From: Anaerolineae bacterium | Lineage (GTDB): Bacteria; Chloroflexota; Anaerolineae; Aggregatilineales; Phototrophicaceae | DNA length: 64,000 nt | Assembly: GCA_022821805.1 (NCBI GenBank) | Contig: JAJECX010000003.1 | Span: 596,560 to 660,559 of the forward strand | Direction of reading: 5' to 3' | Shown here: in pieces, positions 38,280 to 47,296 of the stretch | How the letters are laid out: every line of letters starts with the position of its first letter | How positions within the stretch are numbered: the stretch's first letter is position 1 | Program-made: the position numbers and the translations under genes | The notes under the pieces: model-generated | The model's input: only the letters and a program-made list of their open reading frames with translations | Databases searched by the model: none | Told to the model about the DNA's origin: nothing

Positions 38280-39728
38280 TTAACTGAGATCTTGCGTCAG
38301 CAGCGAGGCCGCCGCTTTTGCCGATAACAGCGCCTGCGGAAGCCCGCCACCCGGAACAACTGCGCCACCCGCGTGATAGAGCCGCTTGACATGCGGACTG
38401 GGTATCTGTGGACGCGTCAAGGCGGCGCGGCGACCATGCGGCAATCCCCCATGCAAGGCGCCACGCCAGGCGCCGGACAGCTGTCCAAGATCAGCCGGCG
38501 TAAAATGCCTTTCGTAGCGGATGCGATCGCGCAACTCCAGGCTGTATCGCTGCTGCAGAATGGTCAATATGCGATCGCGGACGACCATCGCTTCAGTTGC
38601 CCAATTCACCTTCTCCGACAGCGGCGGAGCGTTCACCCGCAAAAGCCAGTTCTCCTGTTTGCCGGGCGCGCTTGGCGGGTCAGTCTTCGAACTGATCGTC
38701 AGCGCAATTGTCGGGTCGGCCGGCATCACCCCACGCTGAAAGATCTGCTCGAACTCGGCGCGTGAATCATCGGAGAAGAAGATATTGTGATGCGCTAGCT
38801 GGGGCGAAGTCCCGCGGATGCCGAGCAGCAGGACAAATGCCGAGCTCGACATCGGCGTCTGCGCCAGGCTGCGCAGCGCCGTCGCTGAAATTGTCCCCTC
38901 CGGCAACAGGTAGCGCGCGGTCGAAATGGGGCAAACGTTTGACAGGACCGCGTCGGCGCGCAAAATCTCTCCGCTATCCAGCGCCACACCGATTGCCTTG
39001 TTTTGCTCTACCTCGATGCGCGCGACCGGGCTGCCAACACGGATGCTTGCCTTGAACTCAGCGGCGACGTTTTCCAGCGCTCCCACTATCGAGGCGATGC
39101 CTTCACGCGGATACCACAGGCCGCTGTTCAGGGCGGCATGCGCCAGTTCGCTGTAGGCGGCGGAGACAGCGAATGGACTGCCGCCGCTTTGGCTGGCATG
39201 ATGCAAAAGCGCGCGCCGCAGCTTGTCCGAGCGGACGAATCGCCGAGTGGCGGCATCGGCGCTGGCGAATGGATCGGCGCGCAACCAGCTTCGGCGCAGC
39301 GACCCGCCAAAACCGTAGCCGCGCAGTTGGTGGATGCGCGCCGCGTATGCCAGGTAACGCAGATAACCTGAGACATCTTGCGGCTCTATCCGGGCGATCT
39401 CGGCCGCGGTCGCTGACCAATCAAGGCGCGTATTGTAGGTCGCGCCATCGGAAAAGAAATAACGCGTCTGTGGATCGATCGGCAGCAGACGCAGGTAGTC
39501 TTTGAGCTCGCGCCCTACATCGTGGAACAGTTCCTCCATCAAGGGTCGCGCGGCGAGTGCGGGCGGACCCATGCTCCAGCGGAATCCGGCCGCCTCGTAG
39601 TCGTGGATCTGGCCCCCGACCTGCGCGTTCTTGTCCAAAACGGTAACGTCAAGGCCAGCGTGCGCCAGCCGTATCGCAGCCGCCAAGCCGCCCAAGCCTC
39701 CGCCGATGACAACAACAGACTTAGCCAT
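38280..39728 (-). CDS. CrtI-like FAD-dependent desaturase/oxidoreductase
   Basis: 482 residues. The N-terminal dinucleotide site VVIGGGLGGLAAAIRLAHAG (5-24) and VTVLDKNAQVGGQIHDYEAAGFRWSMGP mark the phytoene-desaturase/amine-oxidase family; the C-terminal HAGGAVVPGGGLPQALLSAK closes the FAD site. Family members desaturate, isomerise or hydrate carotenoids and related isoprenoids. No phytoene synthase is adjacent, so the substrate stays open. An SRPBCC-domain gene lies 175 bp upstream on the same strand and may be a partner. Confidence 0.82.
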   Translation of the reverse strand: MAKSVVVIGGGLGGLAAAIRLAHAGLDVTVLDKNAQVGGQIHDYEAAGFRWSMGPPALAARPLMEELFHDVGRELKDYLRLLPIDPQTRYFFSDGATYNTRLDWSATAAEIARIEPQDVSGYLRYLAYAARIHQLRGYGFGGSLRRSWLRADPFASADAATRRFVRSDKLRRALLHHASQSGGSPFAVSAAYSELAHAALNSGLWYPREGIASIVGALENVAAEFKASIRVGSPVARIEVEQNKAIGVALDSGEILRADAVLSNVCPISTARYLLPEGTISATALRSLAQTPMSSSAFVLLLGIRGTSPQLAHHNIFFSDDSRAEFEQIFQRGVMPADPTIALTISSKTDPPSAPGKQENWLLRVNAPPLSEKVNWATEAMVVRDRILTILQQRYSLELRDRIRYERHFTPADLGQLSGAWRGALHGGLPHGRRAALTRPQIPSPHVKRLYHAGGAVVPGGGLPQALLSAKAAASLLTQDLS

Positions 39729-39903
39729 GCGATAGCCCGTCGTTAATGGCGTCGCTGGTTGCGCGAAACGCGGCTCGGCGCGCCTTGGAATAGAATGCGG
39801 AGTTCGCCTTCATGGCTGCGGTTCAGGATGGCAGTCAGCAGGTGAAAGTAAGATACAGCAAGCGCCGCAACTTGGCAAATTGATTAGCGCCGCGCTAATA
39901 GGA

Positions 39904-40365
39904 TTACAGAGCCTGCCGCGTTCGCCAGTGACGATAAGCGAATAGCAGGCGTAATGGAATGCCATCGAAAGCCAGCCGCGTCAGCAGGCCGATGAGCCCG
40001 CGGCGATGAGCCAGCGTGACGCGGTCGGTCAATTCGACGCCGCCGGCGACTTCCCGAAAAATATGTTCATGCCGCCAATAGGCGAGCGGACCTTTCACCT
40101 GCGCATCGGCGAATGAATTGGGCGAGGGACCGGCTTCGTGTCGCGCGACCCATCGGATGGGAAGCGGACCAAACCATAGCGTGAAATCGATCTCGCCTTC
40201 GGTGATTGCCCGGCGATCGTCGCGCTTTACCCGCATGATTATTGGCGGCGGCGTCAAGGCGGCAAGGGCGCGCGGCGCCTCATGAAAGCGCGTGATCTCC
40301 GCCACAGTACACTTGATAACGCTGGTTTTCTCGAATATGCGAGCGCATGCAGGCGGTTGGGTCAT
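39904..40365 (-). CDS. SRPBCC-fold protein
   Basis: 153 residues. The pattern of an early IKCTVAEITRFHEAPRALAALTPPP, a central GEIDFTLWFGPLPIRWVARH and a late W-R-H-E-H-x-F and TDRVTL fits the SRPBCC (START-like) lipid-binding fold found in polyketide cyclase-like proteins. These form a pocket for a hydrophobic ligand. Proximity to the CrtI-like gene on the same strand hints at isoprenoid handling, but this is inference. The 175-bp gap 39729-39903 shows nothing recognisable. Confidence 0.65.
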   Translation of the reverse strand: MTQPPACARIFEKTSVIKCTVAEITRFHEAPRALAALTPPPIIMRVKRDDRRAITEGEIDFTLWFGPLPIRWVARHEAGPSPNSFADAQVKGPLAYWRHEHIFREVAGGVELTDRVTLAHRRGLIGLLTRLAFDGIPLRLLFAYRHWRTRQAL

Positions 40366-40470
40366 TATTGGCTTTTATCGTCTCGCTGGGCTACTTACTT
40401 CATCATCGAGTGGGGGACGCAGATTGGCATGAAAGCTGCATTAGTGGCAGATCTGCGCCGCCGCCTGCGT

Positions 40471-41274
40471 TCAGGCAAAACGAAAAACATTGATCGTGTC
40501 GCGCAGCGAACAGGCCGCCCTCGCCGGATCTTCGGCAAAAATGATGCCGCGCGACGAATTGATGATTAAGCCGCCTTTCTCGCGGTTGAGCCCAGCTTCG
40601 ATGGCGGCTTTTGCGTCGCCGCCTTGCGCGCCGATGCCGGGCACGAGCAGGGTCAGCTCGCCTGCGATGGCGCGAATCTGCGCCATTTCCGCCGGATCCC
40701 GGCCCGAAGCGACCAGCATGCAGTTGCCGTTTTTATTCCACTCGCAGGCGACTTTTTCCGCGACAATCTGCCACAGCGGTCGGTCGCCAAATCGTAGATT
40801 CTGCAGCTCAGCCGAGCCCGGATTCGACGTGCGGCAGAGGATGATGCAAGCCCGCGCTTCGTAATCGAGGAAGGGCTGCAGCGCGTCGCGCCCGAGATAT
40901 GGATTGAGCGTGACCGCGTCAAAATCCAGCGTCTCAAAGATGGCGCGGGCGTAGGCGGCGCTGGTATTGCCAATATCGCCGCGCTTGGCATCGCAGATCC
41001 GCAGGATATCGGGATAGCGCTCGCGCAGGTATGCCATCGTCCGCGCAAGCTGGTGCCAGCCTTCGGCGCCCTCCGACTCGTAAAATGCCATATTGATCTT
41101 GAAGGCGGCTGCGTACTGAGCGGTCGAGTCAATGATGTGGCGGTTGAAAACCCACTGAGGCGATTCGGCGCCGCGGAAGCGCGCGGGCAGCTTCTCAATA
41201 TCGCTGTCGAGCCCGACGCAGAGCAGCGAATTCGCCGCCTCGACGCGGGCATTGTATTTGTCGCCGGCGCGCAT
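40471..41274 (-). CDS. pyrF: Orotidine 5'-phosphate decarboxylase
   Basis: 267 residues from the ATG that overlaps the pyrE stop (TGATG); the frame continues six codons further up without support. It matches type 2 OMP decarboxylases in length. LCVGLDSD, AAFKINMAFYE, RICDAKRGDIGNT (catalytic D-x-K-x-x-D) and VPGIGAQGGD are all present. It makes UMP, the last step of the pathway, and is the last gene of the pyrBCDEF operon. Confidence 0.96.
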   Translation of the reverse strand: MRAGDKYNARVEAANSLLCVGLDSDIEKLPARFRGAESPQWVFNRHIIDSTAQYAAAFKINMAFYESEGAEGWHQLARTMAYLRERYPDILRICDAKRGDIGNTSAAYARAIFETLDFDAVTLNPYLGRDALQPFLDYEARACIILCRTSNPGSAELQNLRFGDRPLWQIVAEKVACEWNKNGNCMLVASGRDPAEMAQIRAIAGELTLLVPGIGAQGGDAKAAIEAGLNREKGGLIINSSRGIIFAEDPARAACSLRDTINVFRFA

Positions 41275-41915
41275 CAATTTGCAGCGCTCCAAGTGTATGG
41301 ATCAGCCAGCCAACGTTCGACTACCGCGACCTGATCATGATTCAGCGTACCCCGTTCATGCGCCAGTTCTAGCAGCGTCTCGATATCGGTCAAGGTATGA
41401 AGCGCCACATCCGCGTCGGCGAAAGCTGACGCGGCTTCTGCGAAACCATAGCTGACGATCGCCAGCGCATCCGTCACTTGGGCGCCCGCATCACGCAGCG
41501 CGTCAACCGCCGACAGGCTGCTTCCGCCAGTCGTTACCAAATCTTCCACTAGCATGACGCGGCGCCCAGCTACATCGCCGCCTTCGATGCGTTGGCTCCG
41601 GCCGTGTCCCTTGCTTTCCTTGCGGATGAAAACTGATGGCCTCTCCAGCGTAAAGGCGAGCGCCGAACTATGTGGAACGCCGCCGACTGCAACGCCGGCG
41701 ATAAGGTCGTACTCCAGCCGCCGAACGTCAACCAGCGACCGAAATCCCGCAATGATGCTCCGCCAAGCGGCCGGATGATAAATCAGTTGGCGATTGTCGA
41801 CGTAGACCGGCGATTGAATGCCCGACTTAAAGGTGATTGGCGCATCGGGCGAAAAACCGATCGCGCCGATATCAAGCAAGGCTTTCGCGCTGGACCGCTT
41901 CGTATTTGCTGTCAT
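41274..41915 (-). CDS. pyrE: Orotate phosphoribosyltransferase
   Basis: 213 residues from Met at 41915; the frame runs 40 codons further up inside pyrD and is not used. The PRPP-binding loop VMLVEDLVTTGGSS and the SGIQSPVYVDNRQL start region identify it. It joins orotate and PRPP to give OMP. It overlaps the pyrD end by 44 bp, and its stop shares bases with the pyrF start. The C-terminus extends past the core by a helical DIETLLELAHERG segment. Confidence 0.95.
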   Translation of the reverse strand: MTANTKRSSAKALLDIGAIGFSPDAPITFKSGIQSPVYVDNRQLIYHPAAWRSIIAGFRSLVDVRRLEYDLIAGVAVGGVPHSSALAFTLERPSVFIRKESKGHGRSQRIEGGDVAGRRVMLVEDLVTTGGSSLSAVDALRDAGAQVTDALAIVSYGFAEAASAFADADVALHTLTDIETLLELAHERGTLNHDQVAVVERWLADPYTWSAAN

Positions 41916-43050
41916 TGCTAGCCAGTTCGCTTTCGATGATGGCGGCGGCAAAAGGACCGCGATAGACCAGCGCCGACCAATATTGCGCCGCCTTGACACC
42001 CAAACGTTCATATTGCCGCAGGCTCGAGCCATCAAGGATGCCGCCGCAGGCGATCACGTCAACGGTGTAATCGCGGCGCTTCTTCTCCGCCAGCAACTGC
42101 CGCACCGCCTCCAACGCCGCCGGAAACAGGTCGCCGCCGCCGACCCCGGCTTGCAGGGCGCGGCCGTCCGGGCTGGGCTGCGCCAGCGTATTGGTGGCGA
42201 TGACCGCCCTTACGCCGACCTCATCAAAGACGCGCATAAGCGCACGGTATTGTTCAGTCGCAAGCCCGGGACTGATCTTCACCCAAAGCGGAATCTCCAG
42301 GTTGCGCGCTTGTAAACGCTCCACCAAAGCACCACATAGCTGCCTCGTCTCCGCTTCCAGCTGATGCCCCTGCGGGTCGTCTTCGGTATTCGGGCAGCTC
42401 AAGTTGAGCGTGAACCAGCTAGGATGCACGCCGGCATCCAGAAAAAACGATAGCGCTTCCAACACATCGCCTGTTTGCCTCTCGATATCGTCGACGCCGG
42501 GCGAAACGGCGATATTGATCCCAAATTCGCTCGGCAGCTTTTGGCGGCGCTCGCCAAGGAAGATGGCGGCTGCGCGCGCGCCGGGATTGCGCAGACCAAC
42601 GCGATTCTGCGTCGATTTTGTCTCCTCGTTTCGCCAGACCACCGCGCCTGTGTTGCCCAGGCGCGGATGACGGGTGAAGGAGCCGAATTCCACCGTTCCC
42701 ATCAGCGCTGGCGCGATCCGCCAGCCGGGCATGATATTGCCGCCCGATTCCGCTGCGCTGATCGCCCTCTCCTCATCGGCGAAGCCATCGCCCTTGACCA
42801 ATCCAGCCGCCAGAATCAGTCGCTGAGACAAGCGCGCGCCGCCGACTGTCGTATAGCTTTTGCGAAAGGTCAGGTCGTGCAGCGCGGCGGCAATAGCCGG
42901 CGCCAGCGGCGCCCGGTCGAGAGCGCGGAGGGCTCGGATTGCCGTGTCATGCGAGCCTTGCGCCGATCGCCGAAACACGACGCCGCGGTTCAGCGCCTGA
43001 CCGGCCGCATCCAGCGTTTTCAGCAGAACAGTTCTAAAACCCGCGCTCAT
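41872..43050 (-). CDS. pyrD: Dihydroorotate dehydrogenase, class-2-like with Cys
   Basis: 392 residues from the ATG overlapping the pyrC stop (ATGA). It is long for the family, with a class-2-like N-terminal helical part (1-60) that could meet the membrane and quinone. FMN-binding INIAVSPG, WVKISPG and CGGILDGSS are visible. The active-site loop reads LNLSCPNTEDD: Cys219 stands where class 2 enzymes have Ser (SSPNT), as in class 1 (SCPN). It oxidises dihydroorotate to orotate; the electron acceptor cannot be told. Confidence 0.9.
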   Translation of the reverse strand: MSAGFRTVLLKTLDAAGQALNRGVVFRRSAQGSHDTAIRALRALDRAPLAPAIAAALHDLTFRKSYTTVGGARLSQRLILAAGLVKGDGFADEERAISAAESGGNIMPGWRIAPALMGTVEFGSFTRHPRLGNTGAVVWRNEETKSTQNRVGLRNPGARAAAIFLGERRQKLPSEFGINIAVSPGVDDIERQTGDVLEALSFFLDAGVHPSWFTLNLSCPNTEDDPQGHQLEAETRQLCGALVERLQARNLEIPLWVKISPGLATEQYRALMRVFDEVGVRAVIATNTLAQPSPDGRALQAGVGGGDLFPAALEAVRQLLAEKKRRDYTVDVIACGGILDGSSLRQYERLGVKAAQYWSALVYRGPFAAAIIESELASNDSKYEAVQRESLA

Positions 43051-44123
43051 GCGACAAACCCAAAAAGATTGCGGCCGAAACCGGCTTTGCTCAAGACCTT
43101 TTCCCCATCGTATACTTGATGGCCCCGAATCCAAACTTCGATGACTTTACCGCAGACGCGCATGCCCTCAAAGGGCGTCCAGCCGCATTTGCTTATGAGT
43201 TGCCGCCGATCAATCACGTAGCTCTGATCGGTATCGACAAGGGTATAAGTCTTCGGCAGGGGCGTGATGCCCCAGATGCGCTGCACATTCAGCGAGACCA
43301 TGTCACAAGCTTGCTGCAGCGGCAGGCGTCCGTCTCTCACCGCCTGCATAAGCAGCGGCAATGTCGTTTCCACTCCGGGCACGCCGTAGGCTGGCGGCTG
43401 AGCCTCTTTTTCCGCTACTGTATGCGGCGCATGATCGGATTCGATGATATCGACGGCGCCCAGCCGAATCGCCCGCCAAAGCGCCCGCTGATCCGATTTG
43501 CGCTTGAGTTCCGGCTTCATGCGCCCATATCCGCCCAAGTCCGGCAGATCATCTTCCGTCAGAAACAGATGATGCGGGCAAACCCCCACCGTGATCGGCA
43601 AGCCGTCCTGTTTCGCCTGCGTCAGCAGATTGATCTCGTACTCGCTGCTGATGTGCAGAAAGTGGGTCGGCTGGCGGTATTTGCGCGCGAGGTCGAGAAT
43701 GTTGGCCACCGTTTCGCCCTCGGCGTGAACCGCAATCAGGCGGTTGGTGGTCCAGGCGCGGTAATGGCGCTCGCGCATGGCGCTCGAGTCGATCAGCAAG
43801 TCGCCCGTGGTCGAATTATTGTAGATCTTGAGCCCGCAGACGCGCGCCGCGATCCGCTCGTACTCGGCGCTGTTGTCAGTCTGCGAGGCGCCGAAATAAA
43901 GCCCGAAATCGCAGTGCGCTTGCCTGTCGATCCGCGCCAGCTTTCCCGTCAGCCGGGCGTCGTCTATCGTTGAGGGCGCGGTATTGGGCATATCGAAAAC
44001 CGCCCAATAGCCGCCGGCGATGGCCGCTTTCGTTTCCGACTCGAATGTCGCTTTGTGAGACCAATCAAGATCGCGCAGATGGGTATGCGGGTCGATCATG
44101 CCTTGGATCTTGATTTTTGGCAT
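43047..44123 (-). CDS. pyrC: Dihydroorotase, CAD-like
   Basis: 358 residues. Metal ligands: DPHTHLRD (His13, His15), the probable carboxylated Lys in CGLKIYNNST, AVHAEGET, HFLHISSEYE and DHAPHT. The layout is like the dihydroorotase domain of animal CAD, without the extra N-terminal part of many amidohydrolases. It closes carbamoyl-aspartate to dihydroorotate. Its ATG overlaps the pyrB stop by one base and its stop overlaps the pyrD start. Confidence 0.93.
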   Translation of the reverse strand: MPKIKIQGMIDPHTHLRDLDWSHKATFESETKAAIAGGYWAVFDMPNTAPSTIDDARLTGKLARIDRQAHCDFGLYFGASQTDNSAEYERIAARVCGLKIYNNSTTGDLLIDSSAMRERHYRAWTTNRLIAVHAEGETVANILDLARKYRQPTHFLHISSEYEINLLTQAKQDGLPITVGVCPHHLFLTEDDLPDLGGYGRMKPELKRKSDQRALWRAIRLGAVDIIESDHAPHTVAEKEAQPPAYGVPGVETTLPLLMQAVRDGRLPLQQACDMVSLNVQRIWGITPLPKTYTLVDTDQSYVIDRRQLISKCGWTPFEGMRVCGKVIEVWIRGHQVYDGEKVLSKAGFGRNLFGFVA

Positions 44124-45187
44124 CAGACATAAACTCCGCGCAGCACCTTGACCAGCAGCGCCATGCGCACGAACATGCCGTTCTCCATCTGTTCAAAATA
44201 AATCGAGCGCCGATCGCTGTCCAGAATATCGTGATCTTCGCGACTGCCCATTTCGTGCTTGCGCGGCAGCGGGTGCATCAAAATAGCATCGGACGGCGCC
44301 CAGGACAGCAGATCCGGCGTCATGATGAAGCGGTCTTTGGTCCGGCTGTATACGTCGGCGTCGTCGAATCGTTCTTCTTGTATGCGCGTCCAATAGATGA
44401 CGTCAGTCTCGGCGATGACATCCATTAGCTCCTCGGTTTGGCGAACCGAAATGCCATGCGCCATGACCAGGTCGGTGATCTCTCTCGGCATCGTCAGGCT
44501 CGCCGGCGCCACCAAGCAGAGCCGCACATCGGCCGCGTCGTAGTAAGCGATCAGCTTCGCCAGCGAATGCACCGTCCGCCCATGCTTGAGATCGCCGACC
44601 AGCGTGATTGTCAAGCCGTCAAGCGATTTCTTCTGGTCGAAAATCGTGAAGATATCGAGCAGCGCTTGCGTCGGATGCTCGCCGATGCCATCGCCGCCGC
44701 TGATCGCCACCGTCGGATTGTCGATGCGCCCGTTGAGCAGGTCGAGATAATAGCCGGCTTCGTAAGACGAGCCGATTTCCGGATGGCGCAGCACGATCAC
44801 ATCCGAGTAGCAGCCGGTGGCGCGAATCGTATCGGACAGGTTTTCGCCTTTGTACATCGAGCTAAAACGCACGCCGTTGCTGACGGCGATCACATCTCCG
44901 CCCAGCCGCCTCATCGCCGCTTGGAAGGACATATCGGTGCGCGTGCTCGCTTCAAAAAACAACGATGCCATCACCTTGCCAGCGCAAAGCTCGGTCAAGC
45001 CGCGGTCATGGCTGCGGATGCGCTTGCGGATCGATGTGGCGGCGTCAAAAAGAATATCGAGGTCGCGCCGCTGGAATTGGTCGACGGAGATAATGTGCTT
45101 GCCCAGGAAGTCGCCATCAATCGCCGGCGGTTGATAATGGAAAGCGTGGCGGCTAATCGACGATTCGCTCTTTGCTGCCTCTGCCAA
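44123..45187 (-). CDS. pyrB: Aspartate carbamoyltransferase catalytic chain
   Basis: 354 residues. Carbamoyl-phosphate site FFEASTRTDMSFQ (STRT kept), GDGIGEHPTQALLD, DLKHGRTVHSLA and HPLPRKHEM are present. It makes carbamoyl-aspartate, the first committed step of pyrimidine synthesis. TTG at 45187 is the start, with AAGGAGGT five bases upstream (45198-45191). No pyrI regulatory chain follows; instead pyrC, pyrD, pyrE and pyrF come in tight overlap. The carAB genes are not in the window. Confidence 0.95.
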   Translation of the reverse strand: MAEAAKSESSISRHAFHYQPPAIDGDFLGKHIISVDQFQRRDLDILFDAATSIRKRIRSHDRGLTELCAGKVMASLFFEASTRTDMSFQAAMRRLGGDVIAVSNGVRFSSMYKGENLSDTIRATGCYSDVIVLRHPEIGSSYEAGYYLDLLNGRIDNPTVAISGGDGIGEHPTQALLDIFTIFDQKKSLDGLTITLVGDLKHGRTVHSLAKLIAYYDAADVRLCLVAPASLTMPREITDLVMAHGISVRQTEELMDVIAETDVIYWTRIQEERFDDADVYSRTKDRFIMTPDLLSWAPSDAILMHPLPRKHEMGSREDHDILDSDRRSIYFEQMENGMFVRMALLVKVLRGVYV

Positions 45188-45199
45188 TGAGACCTCCTT

Positions 45200-45250
45200 G
45201 TAGGGGCGATTGACGCTTAGTGTCTACGCAACCCTGTGAGTCGCCCGCGC
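45200..45250. repeat. Dispersed repeat copy upstream of the pyr operon
   Basis: GTAGGGGCGATTGACGCTTAGTGTCTACGC followed by GTGAGTCGCCCGC; it ends two bases from the pyrB ribosome site, so it would lie in the operon leader. The rest of the fhs-pyrB gap (45251-45385) holds the second repeat type. Confidence 0.75.
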
Positions 45251-45268
45251 CACTGCTGAACAAGAAAT

Positions 45269-45308
45269 CTCTGTGCCCTCTGTATCCTCGGTGGTGAAAA
45301 ACACAGAG
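45269..45308. repeat. CTCTGT/CCTCGGTGGT repeat
   Basis: CTCTGTG at 45269-45275 pairs with CACAGAG at 45302-45308 around TATCCTCGGTGGTGAAAAA. A related stretch, GTGTCCTCGGTGGTAAAAG, occurs near 48778-48796 beyond the MFS gene, so this is a second dispersed element. Confidence 0.55.
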
Positions 45309-45385
45309 TGGTGCTGGCAATATGAAATGGTTGCGAGATCTCTCACTTCCCCTAGGCGCGCTATCGACCGAAATGCGATGTCAAA

Positions 45386-47089
45386 CTAGAACAATCCAAC
45401 AACCACCCCGTCTTCGTCAATATCGACATTCATCGCCGCCGGACGCCGACCCAAACCCGGCATCGTGCGCACATCGCCGCAAAGCGGATAAATGAACCCC
45501 GCCCCCGCCGAAGCGCGAATATCGGTGATGCTGATGCGGAAGCCATCGGGCGCGCCCTTCAGCTTGGGATCGTCGCTCAAGCTGAGATGCGTCTTCGCCA
45601 TGCAAATCGGCAGCGAGCGCAATCCTTGCTCTTCATACTGCCGGATCTTGCGACTGGCGATCGGCGCGTAGTCAACGCCATCAGCGCGGTAGATTTCGGT
45701 CGCGATTGTTTTGATCTTGTCCTTGATCGACATGTCATCCGGGTAGAGCAGGCGAAACGCATTTGGCATCTCGCAAGCAGAGACGATCATCTCAGCCAGT
45801 TCCGCCGCGCCCGCGCCGCCTTCCGCCCAGTGCCTCGCCACCGCCACGCCCGTCGCGCCATTAGCCAAGGCGATTTCGCGCGCGGCATCAATTTCGGCGC
45901 CAGTATCATCGGCGAAAACATTGATGGCGACCACCGGATTGACGCCGAACTTCTGGAGATTCTCCAGGTGCCGCGCCATATTCACCGAGCCAGCTTCGAC
46001 ATCGGCCACGTTCTCTTCCTTCAAGGCCGGATCAATCGGACGACCCGGGATGATGGCGTATTTGCCAGTATGCGCCTTTAGCGCGCGGATGGTGGCTACC
46101 AACACGACGGCGTTTGGTTTCAGCCCGCTGATGCGCGACTTGATATTGAAGAATTTCTCCGCCCCGATATCGGCGCCAAAGCCGGATTCAGTGACCACAT
46201 AGTCGCCGCACTTCATCGCGATCAAATCAGCGATGATTGACGAATTGCCGTGCGCGATGTTGGCGAAGGGACCGGCATGCACCAGCGCCGGCGTATTCTC
46301 CAGCGTCTGCATCAGATTGGGCTTGATCGCTTCTTTCATCAGCACCGTAGCGGCGCCGGCCGCCTTGATGTCCTCGGCGCTGACCGGATTCTTGTCGCGG
46401 TCGTAGGCGATGACCATCTTGCCGATGCGCTTGCGCATATCCTGCAGCGAGGTCGTCAGCGCCAAAATCGCCATGATCTCGGACGCGACCGTGATATCGT
46501 AGCCCGATTGTCGCGGCACGCCGTCAAAGCGCTTGCCTAAACCGACGATGATATTGCGCAGCGCGCGGTCATTGAGGTCGACCACGCGGCGCCAGTCGAT
46601 ATTATGGATATCGACATTCAGCGCGTTGCCGTGATAAATGTGCGCGTCCAGCATCGCCGCGATTAGATTATGCGCCGCGCTGATGGCGTGGATGTCGCCA
46701 GTTAGATGCAGGTTAAAATTCTCCATCGGCACGATCTGACTGTAACCGCCGCCGGCCGCGCCGCCTTTGATGCCAAAAGTCGGACCCTGCGACGGCTGCC
46801 GCACCGTGATGATGGCTTTCTTGCCGATATGCTTCATCGCCTGGCCGATGCCGACGGTGGTAGTCGATTTGCCCTCGCCCAGGGGCGTCGGCGTTATCGC
46901 GGTTACATCAACATATTTGGCGTCCGGTCGCGACTGCAAGCGGTCGAGCGCTTCCAGGTTGATCTTGGCGACATGCTTGCCGTAATGTTCCAGGTCGCTT
47001 TCCGGGTCGAGCCCCATCTGTTCAGCGATTTCATTGATGTGAACCAGCTTGGCGCTCTGGGCAATCGTGAGGTCGGATGGGATCTTCAT
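45386..47089 (-). CDS. fhs: Formate-tetrahydrofolate ligase
   Basis: 567 residues, normal length. P-loop TPTPLGEGKSTTT (67-79), KGGAAGGGYSQIVPME and the C-terminal MPGLGRRPAAMNVDID are diagnostic. It makes 10-formyl-tetrahydrofolate from formate with ATP, feeding purine and fMet synthesis or a reductive one-carbon route. It is a single gene here; folD and other one-carbon genes are not adjacent. It is transcribed on the minus strand ahead of the pyr operon, with 198 bp of repeats between. Confidence 0.97.
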   Translation of the reverse strand: MKIPSDLTIAQSAKLVHINEIAEQMGLDPESDLEHYGKHVAKINLEALDRLQSRPDAKYVDVTAITPTPLGEGKSTTTVGIGQAMKHIGKKAIITVRQPSQGPTFGIKGGAAGGGYSQIVPMENFNLHLTGDIHAISAAHNLIAAMLDAHIYHGNALNVDIHNIDWRRVVDLNDRALRNIIVGLGKRFDGVPRQSGYDITVASEIMAILALTTSLQDMRKRIGKMVIAYDRDKNPVSAEDIKAAGAATVLMKEAIKPNLMQTLENTPALVHAGPFANIAHGNSSIIADLIAMKCGDYVVTESGFGADIGAEKFFNIKSRISGLKPNAVVLVATIRALKAHTGKYAIIPGRPIDPALKEENVADVEAGSVNMARHLENLQKFGVNPVVAINVFADDTGAEIDAAREIALANGATGVAVARHWAEGGAGAAELAEMIVSACEMPNAFRLLYPDDMSIKDKIKTIATEIYRADGVDYAPIASRKIRQYEEQGLRSLPICMAKTHLSLSDDPKLKGAPDGFRISITDIRASAGAGFIYPLCGDVRTMPGLGRRPAAMNVDIDEDGVVVGLF

Positions 47090-47230
47090 GGTATGTCAGC
47101 CTTCGCGGAAAAAAGTATAGCGGTAGCGGTCAGCCAGCGGCTCGGCGGCGGCAAGCCATCTTGACGAGGCAGTCTATATTTTAACTCTAACATACTAAGC
47201 GTAGATTCTAACATGAGGCAGTCAGATTGG

Positions 47231-47259
47231 CTGTCATTTCTCCGCTAGAGTTTTATAAT
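47231..47259 (+). promoter_or_regulatory. Promoter of the MFS gene
   Basis: CTGTCA (47231-47236), 17-nt spacer, TATAAT (47254-47259). With transcription starting near 47266, the TTG at 47261 cannot be the start of translation, which supports GTG at 47297. Confidence 0.55.
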
Positions 47260-47296
47260 CTTGCGAATTGCATACCCGAGCGAGACAAGCAAAATC

